Source of the DNA: Acetobacterium sp965140355
GTDB taxonomy: Bacteria; Bacillota; Clostridia; Eubacteriales; Eubacteriaceae
DNA: 64,000 nucleotides
Direction of reading: 5' to 3'
Assembly (NCBI GenBank): GCA_965140355.1
Contig: OZ223193.1
Coordinates: 186,001-250,000, forward strand
Shown: piece after piece, positions 42,631 through 52,099 of the stretch
Numbering within the stretch: position 1 is the first letter of the stretch
How the letters are laid out: every line of letters begins with the position of its first letter
The notes under the pieces: generated by a model
Told to the model about the DNA's origin: nothing
The model's input: only the letters and a program-made list of their open reading frames with translations
Database searches by the model: none
Position numbers and translations under genes: made by a program

Positions 42631-43704
42631 TTAATTTCCCATATATGTTTCTACATCAGCAAGATGTTCGTCATAAGTTTCATTGAAATAAATCTTTCCG
42701 CTCTCCATGTCCGCCACAAAATATAAATAATTTGTCTTTGCCGGATATAAAGCGGCTTCTAAGGAAGTTTCCCCAAAAGAACAAATCGGACCAAAAGGCA
42801 ATCCAGTGTAAAGATATGTATTATACGGTGATTCATATTGCGTTTCTGCAGTTGTTAAAACAGCTGTTTTTTCGCCTCTGGCATAATCCACGGTAATATC
42901 AGATTGAAGTGGCATTCCATCCGCAATGCGGTTATAAAAAACACTTGCAGCATTCGCCTTATCTTCGACTAACTTCGTTTCCAACTCAACAATCGACGCC
43001 ATAATCACAATTTCATCGACTGTTTTGTTCATTTCCTTTGTTCTCGCTAAGTAGTCTTTATCGTAAACTTCTACAAACCGATCCAACATCGTTTTGACCA
43101 CTTCAGACGGCTCCGTATTGGGTGAAAACCGATAGGTGTCGGGATATAAGTACCCCTCTAAACTACGACTCATACCATCTTTTGGTTCCAAAGGAATACT
43201 ACTGAGAATCGGATACTCTTTTTGATACACCGATACTTTTTTTGTTTCTTCGATAAATGCATCGGCATCACAAATATTTTGATCTTCCAAAATTTGGGCA
43301 AATTCAGATATGTTTCGGCCTTCTGGAATCGTGACCGAAGCATCTGCCACATCGCCTGACACGAGACGATCTAAAATCTGTTGCGCTGATTCAGCTGGAT
43401 TAAACGCATAATATCCAGATTGGATCTGATTAGCAACATTTTCTTTTTTAGCTAAAAGCTCAAAGGCAAAAACATCCCTTATTAAATTATTTTTCGCAAG
43501 AAGTTCGGCGACATCGCTAATTACCGCGCCATCTTCGATCTCAATATTTACTGTATCACCTTGGCCAACCGGCTCCAACATTTTTCCAATAAAATAATTA
43601 AAGCCAAATACGCCTGTTGAACCAAAAATAACTATTAATAAAACAATAATTGCAATAAATTTCCCTCGTTTTTTTTGTGGTGGCTTTCTCCGTTTTTCTC
43701 CCAT
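42631..43704 (-). CDS. mltG: endolytic murein transglycosylase
   Basis: A 357-residue MltG/YceG protein. A basic N-terminus leads into one membrane helix (about 15-36). A LysM-like region follows, and then the catalytic domain with MASIVELETKLVED, where the Glu is catalytic, SVFYNRIADGMPLQSD, and TGLPFGPICSFGE. It cleaves nascent glycan strands outside the membrane. Its position directly ahead of trmR is conserved in Firmicutes. Confidence 0.95.
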   Translation of the reverse strand: MGEKRRKPPQKKRGKFIAIIVLLIVIFGSTGVFGFNYFIGKMLEPVGQGDTVNIEIEDGAVISDVAELLAKNNLIRDVFAFELLAKKENVANQIQSGYYAFNPAESAQQILDRLVSGDVADASVTIPEGRNISEFAQILEDQNICDADAFIEETKKVSVYQKEYPILSSIPLEPKDGMSRSLEGYLYPDTYRFSPNTEPSEVVKTMLDRFVEVYDKDYLARTKEMNKTVDEIVIMASIVELETKLVEDKANAASVFYNRIADGMPLQSDITVDYARGEKTAVLTTAETQYESPYNTYLYTGLPFGPICSFGETSLEAALYPAKTNYLYFVADMESGKIYFNETYDEHLADVETYMGN

Positions 43705-43728
43705 AGTTCACCTTCTTTCACAAATTTT

Positions 43729-43776
43729 AAAAAAAGAATATAGGACCGCTATTTAGGTGGCTACCTATATTCTTTT
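43729..43776 (-). terminator. intrinsic terminator between ylbF-like and mltG
   Basis: Minus-strand AAAGAATATAGG ... CCTATATTCTTTTTTT: a 12-bp stem with a 19-nt loop and T-tract. It ends the fur-rnj-ylbF transcript. Confidence 0.9.
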
Positions 43777-43798
43777 GGCATTATTATAAAATGAAGAC

Positions 43799-44164
43799 TT
43801 AATCGCCGCAGTCTTCCTCTGAGTTAAAAAGTCCCAAATTCAAATCAACAGCTTTTGCCATTATATCTGTGATGTCCTGAAAAATAACCGAAAAATACAT
43901 TTGCGCTTGAAAAAATTCAGCAATCTCAGGAATTTCCATAACGGTATTTGCCAAGTTATTATAAGAGCTGATTTGTTCTTCAGTCAATTGATTTCCCAAC
44001 ATTTGAAATGATTGGATTTCCATTTGCCGACGCATATAATCTTTGGCCATTTCGAATTTTTCCGGTTCTTTTTCCAATTTTTCTTTTGCTGCCAAAAAGT
44101 TTTTATATTCAATTGATTCTTTCAGCGCTTTTGCCAAATTATTGGCTTCATCATATACATTCAT
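43799..44164 (-). CDS. YlbF/YmcA-family regulator
   Basis: A 121-residue alpha-helical protein of the YlbF family (MNVYDEANNLAKALKES at the start; ending in a Glu/Asp-rich tail with a terminal Cys). In B. subtilis YlbF, YmcA and YaaT form the Y-complex, which directs RNase Y. Here the gene follows RNase J by 25 bp, fitting an RNA-decay role. Confidence 0.85.
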   Translation of the reverse strand: MNVYDEANNLAKALKESIEYKNFLAAKEKLEKEPEKFEMAKDYMRRQMEIQSFQMLGNQLTEEQISSYNNLANTVMEIPEIAEFFQAQMYFSVIFQDITDIMAKAVDLNLGLFNSEEDCGD

Positions 44165-44189
44165 TTTTGACTCCTACTTTTTTTGAAAT

Positions 44190-45929
44190 TTATACTTCCA
44201 TCAAAATGGGTAGTATCATCGGTTTTCTTTGCGTTTTTTCATATAAATATTTAAATAAGCTTTCACGAATGACATTTTTTATTGAGTTCCAATCAATAAT
44301 ACCTTTTTCTTCACAAGATATCAAGGCTTTCTTGACTTCTTCTCGCGCGTTATGGATTAACTCTTCTGATTCACGCACATAAACAAACCCACGTGAAATA
44401 ATATCCGGTCCAGAAATTGCTTTTCCTTTATGCATTGTACAAACAACGATAAAAAGACCATCTTCTGATAATCGCTTACGATCATTTAGAACAATGTTGC
44501 CAATATCGCCAACTCCTAAACCATCAACCAGCACTGGTTCAGCCTGAGTTTTACCCACAATCTGAACACTTCGTTTATCGATTTCCAAGATATTACCATT
44601 TTCAGCAATAAACGTTCGATCTTTATTCATACCAACATTAAAAGCCAACTCGGCATGTTGCATCAGCATTCGGCTTTCGCCATGAACGGGGAGAAAATGT
44701 TTTGGTTTAACAAGGGTGATCATTAGTTTTAATTCTTCTTGCTTGGCATGTCCGGAAACATGAATTTCCGCAAATCGTCCATAAACAACGTCGGAACCAA
44801 GTTCAACTAATTTATTGATAACTTCGGATACCATTTTTTCATTACCTGGTACTGGTGATGCTGAAATAATAACCATATCTTCTTTTTTAATGGTTAGGTG
44901 ACGATGCTCACCCAATGCCATTCTTCCCAGAGCCGCCATGGGTTCTCCCTGACTTCCGGTTGTAATAATCACTAATTCTTTATCTTTATAATTTTTAATG
45001 TCTTTTAATTGAACCAAGACATTAACTGGCACTTTTAAATAACCCAGATCCATTGCCACTTCACTGACGTTTTCCATACTGCGCCCACAGATAATCACCT
45101 TCCGTTTATATTCAACGGCCGCATCAATTACTTGTTGCAGGCGATGAACATTTGAAGCAAATGTCGTCACAATAATCCGACCCTTAGCGCCTCTAAATAA
45201 GTTATACAAAGTTGGCCCGACGGTACTTTCAGATGGCGTAAAGCCAGCACTTTCGACGTTCGTACTGTCCGACATCAGCAGGTCAACACCCTGAGATCCA
45301 ATTTTAGCAAATCGCTGCAAGTCGATTATTTCACCGCCAATTGGATGATAGTCGATTTTAAAATCACCGGTATGGACAACCGTTGCTGCTGCACATTTTA
45401 TGCAAAGTCCAACAGCATCTGCGATGCTGTGATTAACCCGAATGAACTCAACATTAAATCCGCCAATATCAATCCGATCTTTGGGCTTAACAATTATTCT
45501 GGTCGTTTTGGTTAACAGGCCGTGTTCCTTAAGCTTTTTATCGATAAGTCCCATCGTAAATTTAGTTGCATAGATAGGAATATCGATTTTCTTTAATAAG
45601 TAAACCAGCCCCCCGATATGATCTTCATGACCATGCGTAATGACAACGCCTTTCACCTTTTCCTGATTTTCCAGAATATAATTGAAATCCGGCAAGACGA
45701 TATCAATTCCGAACATGGCGTCATCAGGAAATTTCAGACCACAGTCGACAAGAATGATGTCCTCCTTGTATTCGAACACGGTTAGGTTTTTACCGATTTC
45801 GCCTAGCCCTCCTAACGGGATTAATCTCAGTTTATCTTTGTTACGCTGAACCTGAGCTTTTCTTTTCGGTCTTGAACGTCCTTCGAGTCGTTGGCTGCCC
45901 GATGCTATTATGTTTTTGTTTTCAGTCAA
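44190..45929 (-). CDS. rnj: ribonuclease J
   Basis: A 579-residue metallo-beta-lactamase/beta-CASP RNase. It has the HGHEDHIGG zinc motif, VHTGDFKID, the beta-CASP FASNVHRLQQ, TTGSQGEPMAALGRM and a C-terminal domain. RNase J has both 5'-3' exonuclease and endonuclease activity in mRNA decay and rRNA maturation of Gram-positives. Its start overlaps the fur stop by 8 bp. It is the main downstream gene of the fur transcript. Confidence 0.95.
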   Translation of the reverse strand: MTENKNIIASGSQRLEGRSRPKRKAQVQRNKDKLRLIPLGGLGEIGKNLTVFEYKEDIILVDCGLKFPDDAMFGIDIVLPDFNYILENQEKVKGVVITHGHEDHIGGLVYLLKKIDIPIYATKFTMGLIDKKLKEHGLLTKTTRIIVKPKDRIDIGGFNVEFIRVNHSIADAVGLCIKCAAATVVHTGDFKIDYHPIGGEIIDLQRFAKIGSQGVDLLMSDSTNVESAGFTPSESTVGPTLYNLFRGAKGRIIVTTFASNVHRLQQVIDAAVEYKRKVIICGRSMENVSEVAMDLGYLKVPVNVLVQLKDIKNYKDKELVIITTGSQGEPMAALGRMALGEHRHLTIKKEDMVIISASPVPGNEKMVSEVINKLVELGSDVVYGRFAEIHVSGHAKQEELKLMITLVKPKHFLPVHGESRMLMQHAELAFNVGMNKDRTFIAENGNILEIDKRSVQIVGKTQAEPVLVDGLGVGDIGNIVLNDRKRLSEDGLFIVVCTMHKGKAISGPDIISRGFVYVRESEELIHNAREEVKKALISCEEKGIIDWNSIKNVIRESLFKYLYEKTQRKPMILPILMEV

Positions 45930-46380
45930 ATTTGTCTCCTTTCATTATTGCATAACAATCCGAACAGTATCCGTACACTTTAAGTTCGTGATTAATTATA
46001 ATAAAATCTTTTTTTTCTTCTATTTCTTTTTCGAGAGCTTCAAGGAAATCGCCTTGCATTTCGATGACCTTTCCACATTTTAAACAAATCAGGTGATGAT
46101 GCCAGTGTTTTTCATCCCGCTCGCAAAGTTCGTACCGAGCAAAGCCATCATCAAAGTTACGTTTGGTAATGAATCCCATTTCTTCTAATATTTGCACCGT
46201 TCGATAAATGGTTGACATTCCCACATCCGCATTTTTCAGTTTAACCGCCTGGAATAATTCTTCAACACTAAAGTGGTGCTGGTCTAAGGTCATTAAAACC
46301 TTAATCGTAAGCAAACGTTGAGGGGTTATTTTATTCCCTCTTTTTCTGAGTGCCTCCACAATTTGTTTTTCATTAGCCAT
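45922..46380 (-). CDS. fur: Fur-family metalloregulator
   Basis: A protein of about 152 residues with the N-terminal winged helix (ITPQRLLTIKVLMTL, STIYRTVQILEEMG) and the C-terminal metal sites: HWHHHLICLKCGKV and YGYCSDCYAIM, giving two CxxC pairs for structural zinc. ATG 46380 is chosen over 46404 because GAGGTG lies eight bases upstream. Whether it senses iron, zinc or peroxide is not resolved: it has the CxxC zinc pairs common to Fur, PerR and Zur. It heads the fur-rnj-ylbF operon. Confidence 0.92.
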   Translation of the reverse strand: MANEKQIVEALRKRGNKITPQRLLTIKVLMTLDQHHFSVEELFQAVKLKNADVGMSTIYRTVQILEEMGFITKRNFDDGFARYELCERDEKHWHHHLICLKCGKVIEMQGDFLEALEKEIEEKKDFIIINHELKVYGYCSDCYAIMKGDKFD

Positions 46381-46575
46381 GGTTGTTACACCTCTTTTTT
46401 GCATCTTTTGACAAAATAGTCACTAGTAACTCCCTAATTATTTCTATGTTTACTCCATCAATATCACAGGAAAGCGCACGGACCTCTATTCCCAGACTAT
46501 GACATTGATCCAATAAACGTGAACCTCTTGGAGCTATTTTTGATTTAAACGATTTCGCCGCTGTTCTGTTACACA

Positions 46576-46611
46576 ACAAAAATAACACCAGGATAATAAT
46601 CTTTCTGGTGA
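46576..46611 (-). terminator. terminator following the 6S-like RNA
   Basis: Minus-strand CACCAG ... CTGGTG stem followed by TTATTTTTG. It closes the yrzB/structured-RNA region upstream of fur. Confidence 0.7.
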
Positions 46612-46800
46612 GCTACTTGTTAATTCAACCAAATATTTGTTGCTTCGTTCCAATCGCGGGTTGATTTCCGGTCGGCCACCCCTAGCGTTCAGAAACAAGA
46701 AGCCCACTCATGCGTTCGATATCGGACACACGAGCGGTAAGCTTCTCTTCATTGCGTAGTATTTTTGCAATTAACCAATGAATCGATTAAAAACAGTTGT
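46612..46800 (-). ncRNA. ssrS: structured RNA, probable 6S-like RNA
   Basis: There is no credible gene in the 420-bp gap between yrzB and fur, but the minus-strand transcript folds as a rod. A closing stem forms between TTGGTTAATT near the 5' end and AATTAACAA near the 3' end. A long apical hairpin follows (GAAGC..CCGCTC..GTGTG paired with CGCAT..GAGTGG..GCTTC). A small hairpin lies on the 3' side of an open central region (GGGGT..ACCC around GGCCGACCGG), and a terminator follows. A length of about 185 nt, a rod with central bubble and an autonomous terminator are the traits of 6S RNA. The identity is inferred from structure only. Confidence 0.5.
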
Positions 46801-46803
46801 TAA

Positions 46804-47076
46804 TTATTTAGTTTCGTTTTCCTCATCTTCTTCATCATCTTCAGCATCCATAATTTCATCATAAGCGGCTGCCACAAGTTCAAACTCAGCTTCATCTTCA
46901 ACTGGCATTAATACTTCGCCTTCTTCATCTTCTGTTACAACAAATGGGAATACATCATCACTTTCTTCATTTTCTGATAACAACACATAGGTTTTATCTT
47001 CAATATCAAAACTAACAACTAATTCAAATTCTCTTTCAACTCCGGTGTCATCAACTAACATTATTTTTTCTTCCAT
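46804..47076 (-). CDS. yrzB: DUF1292 protein, YrzB-like
   Basis: A very acidic protein of about 90 residues with the DUF1292 pattern (FELVVSFDIEDKTYVLLSE, FVVTEDEEGE) and an Asp/Glu-rich tail. ATG 47076 is chosen because the family starts near MEEKIMLVDD; an upstream in-frame ATG at 47151 would add 25 atypical residues. Its function is unknown. The position between ruvX and fur is conserved in Firmicutes. Confidence 0.9.
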   Translation of the reverse strand: MEEKIMLVDDTGVEREFELVVSFDIEDKTYVLLSENEESDDVFPFVVTEDEEGEVLMPVEDEAEFELVAAAYDEIMDAEDDEEDEENETK

Positions 47077-47164
47077 ATCAACTTCTCTTTCAATTATATT
47101 TTTTCCGCTCATAATCTTTGAATTATACCTTTTTATGCTTAAAGAATTCATTATTCATGACATT

Positions 47165-47581
47165 TTACTTTACAGTCCGATCCATATAAGATTGTAAAAT
47201 AATTTGTGCTGCCAGCATATCAATATATTCTTTTCGGTTTTCCCGGGAAACATTCCCTTCAATCAGTATTTTTTCAGACCAAGCTGAGGTTAATCGTTCA
47301 TCAATATAAATAATTTCGACATTCAACCTTTTCTTAATAAACTGACAGAAGTTCACGGTTTTTCGGGTCTGAGCAGATTCCGAACCATCCATATTCAGTG
47401 GCAATCCCGCCACTATTTTTTTGATCTCATATTTCTCAACGAGATCCCGAAACGCTTGCAAGTCATCATCACGTGTTTTTCGCTTAAGCGTCATAACTCC
47501 CTGCGCCGTAATTTGTAAAGGGTCTGTCACCGCAACCCCAATCCATTTATCACCAACATCAATTCCTAAAATTCTTTCCAT
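47165..47581 (-). CDS. ruvX: Holliday junction resolvase-like RuvX (YqgF)
   Basis: A 138-residue RNase H-fold protein with GIDVGDKWIGVAVTDP at the start, VAGLPLNMDGSESAQT and YIDERLTSAWSEK, the family hallmarks. YqgF members act in 16S rRNA 5'-end processing and possibly junction resolution. It is the usual neighbour of ireB and yrzB. Confidence 0.95.
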   Translation of the reverse strand: MERILGIDVGDKWIGVAVTDPLQITAQGVMTLKRKTRDDDLQAFRDLVEKYEIKKIVAGLPLNMDGSESAQTRKTVNFCQFIKKRLNVEIIYIDERLTSAWSEKILIEGNVSRENRKEYIDMLAAQIILQSYMDRTVK

Positions 47582-47611
47582 TCATTATCCTATCTATTTG
47601 TTATGGTTGCA

Positions 47612-48577
47612 TTAAATCACTTTGATACAAAAATCCTGACAGGCTGAACTGCAATAACAGCAAAGCACACATTTATTTTGGTCTACTCTGGCTTTTCCTT
47701 CAACTAATGCCAACGCGTCCTGATTACACCGTTTAACACACGCTCCGCAACCACTACACCAATCACTAATGTGCAGCGTTTTGGGAGCGCTGGAAACAAC
47801 TGACTCGAGCATTTCTGGGATCAACTCATGATTAAATTTTTTGACGTTGTATCGTACTTCATCAACCGACTGAACACCAATCGCAATGGCATCTAAGTCT
47901 TGCAAACCCAAAATGTAATCGAAGCTTGCTTTTTTTTGTGAAAGAAGATTCCCGCCGCCCAAAGGTTTCATGCCGTAAATACCCTTGCCTTTTTTCTTGG
48001 CCTCATGAATCGCTGTTACCATTTCTGCTGCTGTCCCATCTTCAATCCCAATCCCGGTCAAATTGATCAGCGGATGAATAACATCCAGTTCCGAAAATAA
48101 ATTCACCCCATAAACGCCTTCAATCCGATGGGTAGAAATACCAATTGCTCGCACTTTTCCCATTTTCTTTTGTCTGATTAGTTCCTCAATGGCCTCCCAA
48201 TGACCCTCAATCGTTTTTTGACTTTCCTGTTCATGAAGCAAATAAAGATCAACATAATCTCTGCCCAATTCGGTCAGCGCCCGATTCAAACTTTTTATCA
48301 CGCCTGTCGCTGTGTAGTCATAAGATTTAGTCGCAATCACAACATCTTTTTGCATTTGTATCGCCTGCCTAAGGTGATCGTAATTGTTATAAAGATCGGC
48401 GGTATCAAAAAAATTTACGCCTTGTTCTAAGGCACAAGCGATGATTTCCCGACTTTCCGAAAGGGTTTTGTTTTTTTGAAGAGGCCCAATCGTTAAACTG
48501 CCAAAGCACATCCGAGATACTTTAATCCCAGTGTTACCCAATGGATTCATTTTCATTTTTTTCTGTTTTCCTAACAT
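47612..48577 (-). CDS. aldo/keto reductase with C-terminal ferredoxin-like domain
   Basis: A 321-residue protein. Residues about 8-265 form an aldo/keto-reductase TIM barrel (NPLGNTGIKVSRMCFG, FFDTADLYNNYDHLR, YVDLYLLHEQE). The C-terminal 50 residues have two 4Fe-4S motifs, CSGCGACVKRC and CVLCCYCSSAC. This Fe-S/AKR fusion is common in anaerobes; its electron partner and substrate are unknown. The start could be ATG 48577 or ATG 48556, the latter with AGGA upstream. It interrupts the otherwise conserved ireB-ruvX order. Confidence 0.9.
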   Translation of the reverse strand: MLGKQKKMKMNPLGNTGIKVSRMCFGSLTIGPLQKNKTLSESREIIACALEQGVNFFDTADLYNNYDHLRQAIQMQKDVVIATKSYDYTATGVIKSLNRALTELGRDYVDLYLLHEQESQKTIEGHWEAIEELIRQKKMGKVRAIGISTHRIEGVYGVNLFSELDVIHPLINLTGIGIEDGTAAEMVTAIHEAKKKGKGIYGMKPLGGGNLLSQKKASFDYILGLQDLDAIAIGVQSVDEVRYNVKKFNHELIPEMLESVVSSAPKTLHISDWCSGCGACVKRCNQDALALVEGKARVDQNKCVLCCYCSSACQDFCIKVI

Positions 48578-48662
48578 TAAAGATCAACTATTATGTCATT
48601 ATCGGCACGGTCAGCAACCTGTAATCAGCATAATCCGGTCTCATCCAACTTTTGTGTGTCAA

Positions 48663-48698
48663 AAATAAAATAGGACTGCCTCAGTTGAGACAGCCCCA
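48663..48698 (-). terminator. intrinsic terminator after ireB
   Basis: Minus-strand GGCTGTCTC-AACT-GAGGCAGTCC stem followed by TATTTTATTTTT, just after the ireB stop. Confidence 0.85.
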
Positions 48699-48711
48699 AT
48701 TTATCAGCCTA

Positions 48712-48984
48712 CTAAATACTCTTTAGGTAACGTCTTACAAGTTCTTCGAGTAACTCATCTCGCTCAATTTTTTGTATCGCATTTCGCGCTTCTCTGTGAC
48801 TTGTGATATAGGTCGGATCTCCTGACATGACATAACCTACAATCTGATTGACGGGATTATACCCTTTTTCAACTAGAGCTTCATGTACATTTCGCATCAC
48901 TTCGTCGATCTTCTGAGACTTTTCGCTATCGACCTCAAACATAATGGTTCCTCGATCAATCACCGTATTTTCTCCCATTGTCAT
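48712..48984 (-). CDS. ireB: IreB-family regulatory phosphoprotein (DUF965)
   Basis: A 90-residue protein with the diagnostic NPVNQIVGYVMSGDPTYITSH segment, here split as NPVNQIVGYVMSGDP and TYITSHREARN. IreB is a small substrate of the Ser/Thr kinase IreK involved in cell-wall stress and cephalosporin resistance in Enterococcus. An AAGGAGG ribosome site precedes the start. It sits between alaS and ruvX as in most Firmicutes. Confidence 0.95.
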   Translation of the reverse strand: MTMGENTVIDRGTIMFEVDSEKSQKIDEVMRNVHEALVEKGYNPVNQIVGYVMSGDPTYITSHREARNAIQKIERDELLEELVRRYLKSI

Positions 48985-49075
48985 CTGACCTCCTTCACAT
49001 TCAATTTATATCATTTTAACCCAAAGCCAAAGAAAAGACAAGTCAAATGAAACAAATTTTCTTTTTCTTAATAAA

Positions 49076-51715
49076 TTAATTCAACTGTTCACGAATACAG
49101 TCTGCTCCCTTTGATAGGGCTTCTGTCAATTTTTCAGGTAGTTTTCCTCCAGCTTGCGCCATATCTGGACGTCCACCGCCCCCTCCGCCGGCTATTGTCG
49201 CCACTTCTTTAATAACTTTTCCGGCATGGAAACCACGCTTGACAATATCCGGAGTTGCCGTTGCAACAAAATTAACCTTGCCGTCAATGACACTTCCCAG
49301 TAAAACAATCCCGGAACCCATTCGATCTTTTAGTAAATCTCCAATCGTTCGCAACTCTTCCATCGGCATTTTTTCAACCTCTGCCACCGTTACCTGGACA
49401 CCATTGACAATGGTCATTTTTTGATGAATATCAAGAATGGCATTTCCTGCAAATTTCTGTTTCAGTTCTGAAATAGTTCGTTCTTTTTCTTTATTAAGTT
49501 CTGTCAGCTCGGTTACTTTTTCAATTAAATGGTCAGGATTTGTTTTTATTAGGTTCGCTACATCAACGAGGGTATCATCCATTTTTTCAACAAGGTGCCA
49601 AGCATTAAAGCCAGTAGCAGCTTCAATTCGTCGTACGCCGGCAGCCACACCACCTTCACTGATAATTTTAAACAAACCAACCTTCGCTGAATTACTAATA
49701 TGACAACCGCCACAAAGCTCGGTGCTGAAATCTCCGACTTTTACGACACGAACAATTTCTCCGTATTTTTCGCCAAACAAAGCCGCCGCTCCTAATGCTT
49801 TTGCTTTGTCAATATTGGTTTCAAAAATAGTAACGTCATAAGCCTCCAAAATAGCCTTGTTGACAATATCTTCAACTTGTCGTTTTTCTTCACGCGTCAT
49901 TGCCTGAAAATGGTTAAAGTCAAAACGTAAGCGCTCAGGTGAGACAAAAGAACCGGCCTGCTCAACATGATCCCCTAACACAAGTTTGAGGGCTTTTTGC
50001 AATAAATGGGTTGATGTGTGATTCCGTTGAACAGCATCCCGTTGTTCTTTATTCACTTCGGTGATAACCGTTTCGCCCACTTTAAATGTCCCTGATTTAA
50101 CAATTCCCGAGTGAATATGGCGACTCAAACTACCTTTTTTACAATCATTTACTTCGATACATCCATCACCTTTGGAAATAATCCCCTGGTCCCCAGTCTG
50201 TCCCCCGCTTTCTGCATAAAATGAAGTCTGATCCAAAAGTATGAGTACCTGATCACCAGCCTTTGCTTCGTCAACAAGACACTCATTCACATAAAGACCG
50301 ATAATCGTCCCTTCGGTTTCCAGATTATCATATCCCACGAAGGTGTCGACCGCGTCTGGGCCTAAAGGATTAAAAGGGTCATCCGCCCAAACGGCTAAAT
50401 CACTGTTAAGCCGATCCTGTCGGGCTCGTTCCCGTTGTTTTTGCATTTCTTTTTCAAATTCACTTTCATATACATTCAGACCCCGTTCTTCGATGATCTC
50501 TCTCGTTAAATCGAAGGGAAATCCGTACGTATCATAAAGTTTAAAAGCCCCGTAGCCAGGAAAAACGGTTTCTTCCATCTCAATAATTTTATCAATTTCT
50601 TTATTAAGAATAATCAGACCCTGATCGATGGTTTCTTTAAATCGTTCTTCTTCAATTCGAATCAGTTTTTGAATAAATGCCTGTTTTTCTTTCAATTCTG
50701 GATATGCCCCTTCGGAAACACGAATCGCTTCCTTGGCAACGTCATAAAGAAATAAATCTTTAATTCCTAAGAGTTTTCCGTGCCGAATCGCCCGTCGCAG
50801 CAATCGTCTTAAAACATAACCTCGGCCTTCATTCCCTGGCATAACACCATCGGCAATCATAAAGGTGACACTACGAATATGATCAGTAACCACTCGAATG
50901 GAGACGTCATCAGCTGGATCAGTGCCATATTTTACCCCAGCTTTTTGGCTGACATAGTTAAGTACATGTCCAACGGTATCAATTTCGAAAAGGGTTCCGA
51001 CGCCCTGCATAATAACTGCTAACCGTTCCAATCCCATCCCGGTATCAATATTGGGTTTTGACAAAGGGTTATAGTTCCCTGCTTCATCTTTATCAAATTG
51101 GGTGAATACCAAGTTCCAAAATTCGACATAACGATCGCAATCACAGCCAACTCCACAGGTAGGACTATCACAACCATATTCTTCGCCGCGATCAAAATAA
51201 AGTTCAGAGCAAGGGCCGCAAGGGCCTAATCCATGCTCCCAAAAATTATCTTCTTTACCCAGACGGACAATTTTTTCTTTGGGAATACCGACATCTTCAT
51301 GCCATATTTTAAAGGCCTCATCATCATCCAAATAAATCGTGATCCAGATCTTTTCTTCTGGTATTTCCATCACTTTGGTGCAAAATTCCCAAGCCCAGGG
51401 GATTGCCTCTTTTTTAAAATAATCGCCAAAGGAGAAGTTTCCCAACATTTCAAAAAAAGTTCCATGTCGAGCAGTTTTTCCAACATTTTCGATATCCGGA
51501 GTTCGAATACACTTCTGACATGTCGTGACACGATTTCGCGGCGGAATTTCATCTCCGGTAAAATATGGTTTTAACGGTGCCATCCCCGAATTGATCAACA
51601 GCAGACTTTTGTCATTAATCGGCACCAACGGAAAACTATTTAATCGCAAATGTCCTTTTTCCTCAAAAAATGTTAAGTATTTTTCTCTGATTTCATTTAA
51701 TCCTAATGGTTTCAT
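49076..51715 (-). CDS. alaS: alanine--tRNA ligase
   Basis: An 879-residue class II synthetase of full length. The N-terminal catalytic core has RVTTCQKCIRTPDIENVGK and NTDMG-type motif-3 residues in NIDTGMGLERLAV. The editing domain has HTSTHLLQKAL (HxxxH) and CGGCHISN. The C-Ala domain ends with GGGGGGRPDMAQAGG. It charges tRNA-Ala and edits Ser/Gly mischarging. Expression is controlled by the T-box leader upstream. Confidence 0.98.
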   Translation of the reverse strand: MKPLGLNEIREKYLTFFEEKGHLRLNSFPLVPINDKSLLLINSGMAPLKPYFTGDEIPPRNRVTTCQKCIRTPDIENVGKTARHGTFFEMLGNFSFGDYFKKEAIPWAWEFCTKVMEIPEEKIWITIYLDDDEAFKIWHEDVGIPKEKIVRLGKEDNFWEHGLGPCGPCSELYFDRGEEYGCDSPTCGVGCDCDRYVEFWNLVFTQFDKDEAGNYNPLSKPNIDTGMGLERLAVIMQGVGTLFEIDTVGHVLNYVSQKAGVKYGTDPADDVSIRVVTDHIRSVTFMIADGVMPGNEGRGYVLRRLLRRAIRHGKLLGIKDLFLYDVAKEAIRVSEGAYPELKEKQAFIQKLIRIEEERFKETIDQGLIILNKEIDKIIEMEETVFPGYGAFKLYDTYGFPFDLTREIIEERGLNVYESEFEKEMQKQRERARQDRLNSDLAVWADDPFNPLGPDAVDTFVGYDNLETEGTIIGLYVNECLVDEAKAGDQVLILLDQTSFYAESGGQTGDQGIISKGDGCIEVNDCKKGSLSRHIHSGIVKSGTFKVGETVITEVNKEQRDAVQRNHTSTHLLQKALKLVLGDHVEQAGSFVSPERLRFDFNHFQAMTREEKRQVEDIVNKAILEAYDVTIFETNIDKAKALGAAALFGEKYGEIVRVVKVGDFSTELCGGCHISNSAKVGLFKIISEGGVAAGVRRIEAATGFNAWHLVEKMDDTLVDVANLIKTNPDHLIEKVTELTELNKEKERTISELKQKFAGNAILDIHQKMTIVNGVQVTVAEVEKMPMEELRTIGDLLKDRMGSGIVLLGSVIDGKVNFVATATPDIVKRGFHAGKVIKEVATIAGGGGGGRPDMAQAGGKLPEKLTEALSKGADCIREQLN

Positions 51716-51802
51716 TTTTTCTCCTTATTATTTATCTTTTTTATAAATTGCGAAAGTATTGTGAGTTTTACAGTCGATTTGTGCCAACTTCTTTATCAGT
51801 CA

Positions 51803-52060
51803 AACAAAAAAATCCCATGCAAATATGCAAGGGACGGTTTAATCCGCGGTACCACCCAAATTAGTTGCAATTTCGTCGGCAACTCTCTTTATTAATAACG
51901 ATTTCCCGGCTGAAAATACTAATCGAACGATTTATTCAAACTTTTTTTCCCAGCTGCTCAAACGCGGCAACGCTAAAATGATTATAAGCGACTTTCAGCA
52001 ATGTCTCTTTCTCTGTCATAATTATTTTTAGCGTCTTCGTTCTCATTGCATTTTAATATT
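51803..52060 (-). promoter_or_regulatory. T-box riboswitch of alaS
   Basis: The minus-strand leader contains the T-box core GGGTGGTACCGCGG (51844-51857) followed by a terminator hairpin CCCTTGCATATTTGCATGGG with seven T. Upstream, GACGCTAAAA and TTTTAGCG form the base of Stem I. A GCT triplet on the 3' side of Stem I is the likely Ala specifier; its exact register is not certain. Uncharged tRNA-Ala should favour read-through into alaS. Confidence 0.95.
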
Positions 52061-52099
52061 AACCTATGAAGATGATTATATTAATTCTATATTTAAATG

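Noticed and set aside
46373..46588. 71-codon minus-strand ORF between the 6S-like region and fur
   Set aside because: It starts inside a terminator hairpin, has no good ribosome site, overlaps the fur start and shows no recognisable protein pattern; it is most likely chance.
51803..51857. Possible independent small RNA upstream of alaS
   Set aside because: The T-box core and terminator account for it fully as a cis-acting leader.
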